The notes under the pieces are model-generated. The model was not told where the DNA came from. It saw nothing but the letters and a program-made list of their open reading frames with translations, and searched no databases. Below, one piece after another: positions 1 through 5,347 of a stretch of 5,347 bases of DNA. Position numbers and translations under genes: made by a program. Positions within the stretch are counted from its first letter, which is position 1; every line of letters begins with the position of its first letter. This DNA is from Chloroflexota bacterium (GTDB lineage: Bacteria > Chloroflexota > Limnocylindria > QHBO01): NCBI GenBank assembly GCA_029865285.1, contig JAOUHE010000118.1:1-5347 (forward strand), in the 5' to 3' direction.

Positions 1-282
1 CATGCTCCCCGGCGGCACGATCACGGTCAGGCGGTGCTTGGCCACGTCGATCCACGGGTAGCTGTAGCGCAGCGTGATGAGGTCGAGGCAGTGGTCGGTG
101 TGCATGTGGCTGATCACCACGGCGTCCAGCTCGTCGGGCGTGTTGCGTCGCAGCAGCTGCGCCACCACCCCCGGCCCGATGTCCACCAGGATCCGTGAAT
201 TGCCGCCCTCGACCACGTAGCCGGAGCAGGCTTCGCCTGGGTTCGGGCGAGCCGGGCTGCGGCCCAGGACGGTCAGCCGCAT
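1..282 (-). CDS. MBL-fold metallo-hydrolase, N-terminal part (cut by left edge)
   Basis: The 94 visible codons encode the N-terminal part of a metallo-beta-lactamase-fold hydrolase. It opens with MRLTVLG, followed by SGYVVE (20-25), the ILVDIGPGV strand (31-39) and the family metal motif HMHTDH, with H59, H61, D63 and H64 as metal ligands. The motif followed by CLDL resembles the RNase Z-like branch that includes the atypical cAMP phosphodiesterase Rv1339 of Mycobacterium tuberculosis. That comparison is from memory, so the substrate (RNA, cyclic nucleotide or other phosphodiester) is open. The start is the ATG at 282, because the first beta strand of the fold begins there. No Shine-Dalgarno sequence is visible. 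The gene lies 64 bases after gltA on the same strand and is probably cotranscribed with it. The C-terminal part, with the remaining ligands, lies outside the window. The fold is confident; the specific function is not. Confidence 0.88.
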   Translation of the reverse strand, partial: MRLTVLGRSPARPNPGEACSGYVVEGGNSRILVDIGPGVVAQLLRRNTPDELDAVVISHMHTDHCLDLITLRYSYPWIDVAKHRLTVIVPPGSM

Positions 283-346
283 GTCGGCGCGCTTATGCCC
301 GAGAATCGCGCGGCGTGTCCGTCACCAATGCGACTCGTCGCCGATG

Positions 347-1659
<1,313 letters not shown>

Positions 1660-1660
<1 letters not shown>

Positions 1661-2646
1661 CAGATCAGCTCCTTGACCGCGTCACGCTCCTCGAGGAGTT
1701 CGGCGAGCGTGGCGTTGACCTTCGCCTGTGCCCAGCCATTGTGCTCGATTCCCTGCACCACCTCCACCTGTCCCGGGGCGGTCGCACGGAGTGGATAGCC
1801 GAAGACGAGTCCGGCCGGGACCCCATAGCCCGCCTCGACCGGGGCGGGAATCGCCGCGCTGAAGATCTCGCCGGTCGGCTGGGTGATGTTGCGCACCGTG
1901 TCCACGACCGCGTTCGCGGCGCTCGCCGCGCTCGACTGCCCGCGGGCGGCGATGATCGCGGCGCCACGCTGCTGCACGGTGGCGATGAACTCGCCCTGCA
2001 GCCACGCCTCGTCGTCGATCACCTCGGCCGCCGGCTTCCCGGCGATGGTCGCGTGGTAGAAGTCGGGGAACTGGGTGCTGGAGTGGTTGCCCCAGATCGC
2101 CAGGTCGCGCACGTCGGCGACATCGGCGCCGGCCTTTGCCGCGATCTGCGATCGGCCCCGGTTCTCGTCGAGCATGGTCATGGCGAACCACCGGTTGGCC
2201 GGCACCTTCTGGGCGTTGGCCGCGGCGATCAGGCAGTTGGTGTTGCACGGGTTGCCGACCACCAGCACGCGCACGTCATCGGCCGCGTTGGCCCCGACGG
2301 CGCGGCCCTGGGTGGTGAAGATGCCGCCGTTGATGGTGAGCAGGTCCTTGCGCTCCATCCCCGCCTTGCGCGGAACCGCGCCGACCAGCAGGGCCCAGTT
2401 GACGCCCGAGAAGGCCTCGTCGGCATTCGAGGTGCGCACCATGCGACGGAGGAGCGGGAATGCGCAGTCGTCGAGCTCCATGGCCACTCCCTCGAGTGCC
2501 GGCAGCGCTGACTCGAGCTCGAGGAGGTGCAGGTCCACGGTGGTCGTGGGGCCGAACATCTGGCCGGAGGCGATGCGGAAGAGGAGCGCGTACCCGATCT
2601 GCCCGGCGGCGCCGGTGACGGCTACCTTGACGTGGGAATCGGCCAT
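1660..2646 (-). CDS. mdh: NAD-dependent malate dehydrogenase (type 2)
   Basis: This 328-residue cytosolic enzyme interconverts malate and oxaloacetate with NAD, directly supplying citrate synthase. The Rossmann glycine motif TGAAGQIGY (11-19) opens the protein. E43, at the end of the second strand in LLELES, is the acidic residue that favours NAD over NADP. The mobile active-site loop VPRKAGMERKDLL (91-103) carries substrate arginines R93 and R99. LDENRG supplies D160 and R163, and WGNHSS carries catalytic H188. The LEGVAMELDDCAFPLL segment (51-66) is typical of the type 2 family found in Thermus and actinobacteria. The frame stays open upstream through arsC, but the ATG at 2646 is the right start: it sits directly before the Rossmann strand and has GAGG (2653-2656) six bases upstream. 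arsC ends 47 bases upstream, and gltA starts on the stop codon. Confidence 0.97.
1669..1674 (-). promoter_or_regulatory. Ribosome binding site of gltA inside the end of mdh
   Basis: AAGGAG on the minus strand lies within the last codons of mdh, eight bases before the gltA ATG (1660-1658). It is one of the two best Shine-Dalgarno sequences in the window. It supports the ATG in the TGATG overlap as the true start, and reinitiation or coupling with mdh translation. Confidence 0.85.
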
Positions 2647-2652
2647 GGCAAA

Positions 2653-2656
2653 CCTC
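2653..2656 (-). promoter_or_regulatory. Ribosome binding site of mdh
   Basis: GAGG on the minus strand lies six bases before the mdh ATG (2646-2644). It is short but well spaced. It fixes the mdh start against the long open frame that continues upstream through arsC. Confidence 0.55.
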
Positions 2657-2693
2657 GGCAATGAATGCCCCGAGTGTACCCCTCCGGATCGAA

Positions 2694-3110
2694 TCAGGCG
2701 GTCGCGATGAAGTCGCGGATCTGGGCGCCGAGCGCGTCGCGGACGGTGCGGAAGGCAGCGAGGCGCTCTGCATCGGTCCCGGTCGCCGCGGCGGGGTCGT
2801 CGAATGCCCAGCGCAGCACCTTCTTCGCACCCGGGACGTACGGGCAGGCCTCGCAGGCCTCCTCGCAGACAGGGATCAGGAAGTCCCATGCCTGGCCGAC
2901 GAACCCGGCGACCGGCTTGCTGGTGTGCCCACTCAGGTCGATGCCCAGCTCGGCCATGGCGGTGATCGCCTCGGGGCGCACACCGGTCGCCTCGGTCCCC
3001 GCGCTGGCAACCTCGAAGCGGTCGCCGGCCCAGGCCCGCAGCATCCCCTCCGCCATCTGCGAACGGGCCGAGTTGTGGACGCACACGAACAGGACGCGAC
3101 GCTTCTCCAT
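2694..3110 (-). CDS. arsC: Thioredoxin-type arsenate reductase (low-molecular-weight phosphatase fold)
   Basis: The 138-residue protein has the low-molecular-weight tyrosine phosphatase fold of thioredoxin-coupled arsenate reductases, which reduce arsenate to arsenite. The anion-binding P-loop is CVHNSAR, with nucleophile C10 and R16. The segment VCEEACEACP carries C82, C86 and C89. C10, C82 and C89 fall at the same positions as the three redox cysteines of Staphylococcus aureus pI258 ArsC, so the disulfide-relay chemistry looks intact. FDDP (103-106) supplies the acidic general acid. The end, FRTVRDALGAQIRDFI, is typical of the family, and the length matches the usual 130-140 residues. The start is the ATG at 3110, right before the first beta strand. 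A further ATG at 3137 would add nine basic residues with no family counterpart. There is no Shine-Dalgarno sequence, but TAGGCT lies seven bases upstream. No arsR, arsB or acr3 gene is adjacent; the downstream neighbour is mdh. Confidence 0.93.
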   Translation of the reverse strand: MEKRRVLFVCVHNSARSQMAEGMLRAWAGDRFEVASAGTEATGVRPEAITAMAELGIDLSGHTSKPVAGFVGQAWDFLIPVCEEACEACPYVPGAKKVLRWAFDDPAAATGTDAERLAAFRTVRDALGAQIRDFIATA

Positions 3111-3117
3111 GGCGCAC

Positions 3118-3123
3118 AGCCTA
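3118..3123 (-). promoter_or_regulatory. Candidate -10 element for leaderless arsC transcript
   Basis: TAGGCT on the minus strand is followed by seven bases and then the arsC ATG. A -10 hexamer at this distance would put the transcription start on or next to the ATG, giving a leaderless mRNA and explaining the missing Shine-Dalgarno sequence. The match to TATAAT is only 3 of 6, but it keeps the TA....T frame. No good -35 is seen. Confidence 0.35.
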
Positions 3124-3186
3124 GCGAAGCGGCGCACGACGGGCTGGATCCCCCGCGTGCCGCGGCTCCTTCGTGGACGCAGTGTT

Positions 3187-3224
3187 GATAAGTGTGGTCC
3201 GGTGCAGATAAGTCGGGGATAAGT
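3187..3224. repeat. Three direct GATAAGT repeats
   Basis: GATAAGT occurs on the plus strand at 3187-3193, 3207-3213 and 3218-3224. The start-to-start steps are 20 and 11 bases, close to two and one helical turns, so all three sites face roughly the same side of the DNA. A G pair follows each copy closely (GATAAGTGTGG, GATAAGTCGGG, GATAAGTGGGG). On the minus strand the copies read ACTTATC and resemble DnaA-type 9-mers; TTATCAACA (3183-3191) differs from TTATCCACA at one position, the other two at two. The likely role is as a protein-binding array upstream of arsC; the protein is unknown. Confidence 0.7.
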
Positions 3225-3263
3225 GGGGTTGCGCTCCCCGGTCGGTGCAGCCTATTCTCTGGT

Positions 3264-3331
3264 TGTCCCGAAGGGGCAGCCAAGGGCACCCGAGATTGCA
3301 TCAACGGACCGGCGGCGGTTCCTTCGGGACA
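3264..3331. repeat. Long-range inverted repeat with a competing local hairpin
   Basis: TGTCCCGAAGG (3264-3274) is the exact reverse complement of CCTTCGGGACA (3321-3331), giving an 11-base-pair stem around a 46-base loop. In plus-strand RNA, the left arm can instead fold locally: GGUUGUCCC (3261-3269) pairs with GGGGCAGCC (3273-3281) across a GAA loop, with nine pairs of which two are G-U. The two folds exclude each other. In minus-strand RNA, which is the direction of upp and arsC transcription, the local hairpin has two A-C mismatches and the long stem remains perfect. No T-run follows, so this is not a simple terminator. Confidence 0.6.
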
Positions 3332-3363
3332 CTTCGTTGCCCGGAAATCGGCGAACCCGGCGC

Positions 3364-4098
3364 CTACTCCTCGCCCACCAGGTTGCGCTGCAGGCGGCGT
3401 ACCACCTCGGCGGTCTCGTCCCCCGGACCGTGCCCCGGCTCGGATGACGGCCCGGCGAAGGTCCCGAACTGGCGGTCCCCTGCGTCACCCAACCCCGGCA
3501 CGATGTAGCCGCGCTCGTTGAGCGCCCGGTCCACGGCGCCCACGTGGATGTCGACGTCGGGGTGGGCAGCCGACAGCGTGGCCACCCCCTCGGGCGCCGC
3601 GATCAGCGACACCTGCTTGATCCGCGCAGCCCCCCAGTGCTTGAGGATGTCCACGGTGGCCGACGACGACCCGCCGGTGGCCAGCATCGGATCGAGGATG
3701 AGGCAGATCTGGACGGTGGCCGCATCGGGCAGCTTGTTGTAGTACTCGACCGGCTTGAGGCTCCGCTCGTCGCGGTAGAGACCGATATGCCACACCTCTG
3801 CCGACGGCATCAGTTCGAGCATGGCGTCGACCATGCCGAGGCCGGCGCGCAGCACCGGGATGAGGCCGACCTTCGGCGCCAGTTCCTCCGCCGCCATCGG
3901 CTCGAGCGGCGTCTCCACGGTGATCGGCTGGGTCGCCAGGTCGGCCATCGACTCGTAGCCGAGCAGCCAGGAGAGCTCGCGGACGAGCTCGCGGAACTTC
4001 TTCGGCTCGGTCGATCGGTCTCGCAGCAGGGCCAGCTTGTGCGCCACCAGCGGATGGCGGCTGACGTGCAGGTTTGGGTATCGGGCGGGAAGATCCAT
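3364..4098 (-). CDS. upp: Uracil phosphoribosyltransferase with C-terminal extension
   Basis: The enzyme converts uracil and PRPP to UMP and pyrophosphate in cytosolic pyrimidine salvage. The substrate loop RAGLGM (84-89), the PRPP-binding segment LILDPMLATGGS (133-144, acidic D136) and the uracil-binding C-terminal motif PGLGDAGDRQFGT (201-213) are all intact. The family normally ends at this last motif, near 208-210 residues. This protein continues for about 31 residues (214-244), first Gly/Pro/Ser-rich and acidic, then a charged helix-like stretch, AEVVRRLQRNLVGEE. The extension keeps the same frame and ends in TAG at 3364-3366. The start is the ATG at 4098, matching the family's N-terminus (NLHVSRHPLVAHKL at 9-22). 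It lacks a Shine-Dalgarno sequence but has TAGAAT eight bases upstream. The gene diverges from the bactofilin gene and is separated from arsC downstream by 253 bases. Confidence 0.97.
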   Translation of the reverse strand: MDLPARYPNLHVSRHPLVAHKLALLRDRSTEPKKFRELVRELSWLLGYESMADLATQPITVETPLEPMAAEELAPKVGLIPVLRAGLGMVDAMLELMPSAEVWHIGLYRDERSLKPVEYYNKLPDAATVQICLILDPMLATGGSSSATVDILKHWGAARIKQVSLIAAPEGVATLSAAHPDVDIHVGAVDRALNERGYIVPGLGDAGDRQFGTFAGPSSEPGHGPGDETAEVVRRLQRNLVGEE

Positions 4099-4106
4099 CT
4101 GCCGAG

Positions 4107-4112
4107 ATTCTA
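4107..4112 (-). promoter_or_regulatory. Candidate -10 element of upp
   Basis: TAGAAT on the minus strand matches the TATAAT consensus at 5 of 6 positions. It lies eight bases before the upp ATG, so the transcript would start within about two bases of the start codon. This fits a leaderless or nearly leaderless mRNA and the absence of a Shine-Dalgarno sequence. No convincing -35 is visible 16-18 bases further upstream. Confidence 0.55.
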
Positions 4113-4127
4113 GCCACTACCTCGATT

Positions 4128-4137
4128 GCCCCGGGGC
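4128..4137. repeat. Palindrome between divergent promoters
   Basis: GCCCCGGGGC is a perfect 10-base palindrome lying between the candidate -10 of upp and the candidate -10 of the bactofilin gene. It is flanked by an imperfect inverted pair, TAGCCACTACC (4111-4121) and GGTAGGCTA (4139-4147), which match except for two extra bases in the left arm. It may be a regulator site; in DNA this GC-rich a short palindrome can also arise by chance. Confidence 0.4.
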
Positions 4138-4146
4138 TGGTAGGCT
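4138..4146 (+). promoter_or_regulatory. Candidate extended -10 element of the bactofilin gene
   Basis: TGGTAGGCT on the plus strand has the TGn extension before a TA....T hexamer. The predicted start near 4153 would leave a leader of about 67 bases before the GTG start, with a Shine-Dalgarno sequence at its end. The hexamer is a weak match to TATAAT and no -35 is evident. Confidence 0.35.
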
Positions 4147-4206
4147 ATCGGCCTCTGCACCGATTCGTCGCGCCGTGTGCCGGCGTCGTGCGCCCGCGAC
4201 GCGAGG

Positions 4207-4213
4207 AAAGGAG
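4207..4213 (+). promoter_or_regulatory. Ribosome binding site of the bactofilin gene
   Basis: AAAGGAG lies six bases before the GTG at 4220. This strong site selects the GTG as start over the upstream ATG at 4037, which would lie inside antisense upp sequence. Confidence 0.85.
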
Positions 4214-4219
4214 CCTGCC

Positions 4220-4849
4220 GTGGTCTTCGGAACCAAGCGAGACAACAAGCCGGATTCCGACCTCCGTGAGGATGTCGTCGGCAATCTGTACCCTGACAGC
4301 TTCCCCAGCGAGGCCGAGATGACCCCAAGCCCGATGGACTATCGCCGGCCCGACCCCGGCAACGAGAGCGTCATCGATCCCCACGCCCGCTTCAACGGCA
4401 AGTACGTCAGCGACCGCGACCTGCGGATCGAGGGCGAGGCGACCGGAGAGATCGAGTGCTCCGGTACCCTGATCATCAGTCCCCAGGCCAAGGTGCGCAG
4501 CGCGATCACCGCCGCCAACGTGATCATCAACGGCGACTTCGAGGGCGACGTCAACTGCGGCGGTCGCTTCGAGATCGGATCGACCGGCCGGGTCAAGGGC
4601 AAGGTCAAGGCGCAGGTGCTCGTCGTCCGGGAAGGCGCTCACTGGGAGGGCGGCGTGATCATGAGCCCGGAGGGCGGCTCCAACCCGTCTGCCAGCCATT
4701 CTGCCTCGTCGCCGGCTTCGGCCCCGGCCAAGGGAGCTCCACAGGCCGGATCCCAGCCGGCCGCCGCGGCAGCACAGGAGAGCGTCTTCGCCAAGGAATC
4801 TGCGCCGCCGAGTGAGACCGCCGCGAGCGGATCCGGCAGCAAGTCCTAG
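4220..4849 (+). CDS. Bactofilin (polymer-forming cytoskeletal protein)
   Basis: The 209-residue protein contains a bactofilin domain (DUF583 family) at about 54-148. Bactofilins self-assemble without nucleotide into filaments of right-handed beta-helices, often on the inner membrane, where they scaffold cell-shape or envelope functions. The sequence shows the expected ladder of short turns: DLRIEGEATGEIEC, TLIISPQAKVRSAITA, NVIINGDFEGDVNC, RFEIGSTGRVKGKVKA and VLVVREGAHWEGGVIM. Before the core is a polar, acidic linker. The extreme N-terminus, MVFGTKRD, resembles the short hydrophobic-then-basic membrane-targeting start of other bactofilins (inference). After the core comes a low-complexity Ser/Ala/Pro tail (150-209), probably disordered. 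There is no signal peptide or transmembrane helix. The start is GTG with AAAGGAG six bases upstream. The TAG stop is followed in the same frame by the asparaginase gene. Which envelope process it serves cannot be read from this window. Confidence 0.93.
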   Translation: MVFGTKRDNKPDSDLREDVVGNLYPDSFPSEAEMTPSPMDYRRPDPGNESVIDPHARFNGKYVSDRDLRIEGEATGEIECSGTLIISPQAKVRSAITAANVIINGDFEGDVNCGGRFEIGSTGRVKGKVKAQVLVVREGAHWEGGVIMSPEGGSNPSASHSASSPASAPAKGAPQAGSQPAAAAAQESVFAKESAPPSETAASGSGSKS

Positions 4850-4870
4850 CGAACAGGGTCACGCAGCAGC

Positions 4871-5347
4871 GTGGCCGAGCCCAGGGCCGCCGTCCTCGTC
4901 GAGGTCAGCCGCGGCGACCGGATCGAATCCCGGCACCGGGGCTCCATCGCCGTTGTCTCGCCGACCGGTGAGCCGATCGCCTCGGCGGGCAACCCCGACG
5001 AGTTCATCTTCCTGCGCTCCGCGGCCAAGCCGTTCCAGCTGGCGCCCTTCGTGGCTTCGGGGCGCTTCGACGCCTACGACTTTCCCGGCCCGGTCGAGGC
5101 GCTGGCCATCATGGCCGCGTCGCATGCCGGGGAGGACCGCCACGTGCGAACGGTCCAGGCGCTGCTGCGCGCCGGCGGCCTGACCCGCGAGGTGCTCGCC
5201 TGCGGCGACGCGGCACCATCGGATCAGGAGACCGCCCAGCGCCTGGCTCGTGACGGAGAGCCGCCGAGCGCGATTCGCCACAACTGCTCCGGGAAGCATG
5301 CCGGCATGGCGCTCCACGCAAAGGCCGCCGGCTGGCCGGTGGAAACG
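4871..5347 (+). CDS. L-asparaginase, zinc-type (Rhizobium etli AII family), N-terminal part
   Basis: The 159 visible codons encode the first half of an L-asparaginase II of the Rhizobium etli type, which hydrolyses asparagine to aspartate and ammonia. The family motifs are in order: HRGSIAVVSPTG (22-33), FLRSAAKPFQ (47-56), ASHAGE (83-88) and HNCSGKHAGM (137-146). By comparison with the R. etli enzyme from memory, S50 and K53 correspond to the nucleophile pair S48/K51, S84 to S80, and C139 and K142 to the zinc ligands C135 and K138. The usual RSSAKP reads RSAAKP here, with the first serine kept. The start is the GTG at 4871, the only start codon between the in-frame bactofilin TAG and the first conserved residues. 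No good Shine-Dalgarno sequence is seen; AGGG lies about 12 bases upstream. The gene is probably cotranscribed with bactofilin. The C-terminal half, with the second catalytic lysine and the last zinc cysteine, is outside the window. Confidence 0.92.
   Translation, partial: MAEPRAAVLVEVSRGDRIESRHRGSIAVVSPTGEPIASAGNPDEFIFLRSAAKPFQLAPFVASGRFDAYDFPGPVEALAIMAASHAGEDRHVRTVQALLRAGGLTREVLACGDAAPSDQETAQRLARDGEPPSAIRHNCSGKHAGMALHAKAAGWPVET

Larger units (their letters stand above)
3111..3363. other. Non-coding gap between upp and arsC
   Basis: These 253 bases separate the end of upp from the start of arsC, both read on the minus strand, so this is the likely control region of the arsC-mdh-gltA group. 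Short open frames cross it, but none has a recognisable protein or ribosome binding site. It holds three GATAAGT direct repeats (3187-3224), an 11-base inverted repeat (3264-3274 with 3321-3331), a local hairpin (3261-3281) and a TAGGCT hexamer on the minus strand at 3249-3254. I see no hairpin followed by a T-run, so no classical terminator for upp. The AT-richer repeats stand out from the GC-rich surroundings. Confidence 0.7.

Noticed and set aside
292..297. CATAAG (minus strand) as a -10 element for a leaderless MBL gene
   Set aside because: It lacks the first and last T of the hexamer and lies nine bases from the ATG, a poorer fit than the arsC and upp cases; cotranscription with gltA is simpler.
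330..341. Inverted repeat GCGAC-TC-GTCGC between gltA and the MBL gene, as a terminator
   Set aside because: The stem is very short with a two-base spacer, no T-run follows on the minus strand, and the next gene begins within about 50 bases.
2673..2678. TACACT (minus strand) as an internal -10 for mdh
   Set aside because: It matches TATAAT at 4 of 6 positions, but there is no -35 at suitable spacing (CCGCCT). Too weak to list as a promoter.
3261..3285. Resemblance to the bacterial SRP RNA core (CCGGAAGG followed by GCAGCC)
   Set aside because: The CAGG side of the SRP symmetric loop and the GGAA tetraloop context are missing, and the surrounding bases do not extend the SRP helix.
3544..4113. 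A 189-codon plus-strand open frame, antisense to upp
   Set aside because: The composition is that of a reverse-strand shadow (His/Arg/Leu-rich), and upp is clearly coding on the minus strand.
4037..4849. A longer bactofilin starting at ATG 4037
   Set aside because: The extra 61 codons overlap the upp gene and the divergent promoter region and show no family similarity; the GTG at 4220 has AAAGGAG at ideal spacing.

Overview
The window is GC-rich bacterial DNA, densely coded, with seven protein genes (two cut by the window edges) and no RNA gene, insertion sequence or CRISPR array that I can support. The type 2 malate dehydrogenase, type II citrate synthase, probable leaderless starts and GC-rich codon use fit an actinobacterium or a high-GC Chloroflexota lineage. 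This is an inference from gene style; no taxonomic marker is present.

Minus-strand block (1-4098). In transcription order it carries upp (uracil salvage), a 253-base non-coding gap, then arsC (thioredoxin-type arsenate reductase / low-molecular-weight phosphatase fold), mdh (malate dehydrogenase), gltA (citrate synthase) and a metallo-beta-lactamase-fold hydrolase that runs off the left edge. arsC, mdh, gltA and the hydrolase are close enough to form one operon. mdh and gltA overlap by one base with a good ribosome binding site inside the end of mdh. They encode consecutive TCA-cycle steps: malate to oxaloacetate, then oxaloacetate plus acetyl-CoA to citrate.

Plus-strand block (4220-5347). 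A bactofilin cytoskeletal gene is followed 21 bases later, in the same reading frame, by the 5' part of a zinc-type (Rhizobium etli type) L-asparaginase that runs off the right edge. The two blocks diverge from a 121-base region (4099-4219) whose candidate -10 elements lie back to back around a perfect 10-base palindrome.

Most genes are ordinary housekeeping functions, and I see no clear undescribed system. The parts worth a second look are the non-coding gap upstream of arsC (three phased GATAAGT repeats and a long-range inverted repeat competing with a local hairpin), the SD-less starts with -10-like hexamers 7-8 bases upstream, the in-frame amber junction between bactofilin and asparaginase, and the presence of arsC at the head of a TCA-gene cluster.
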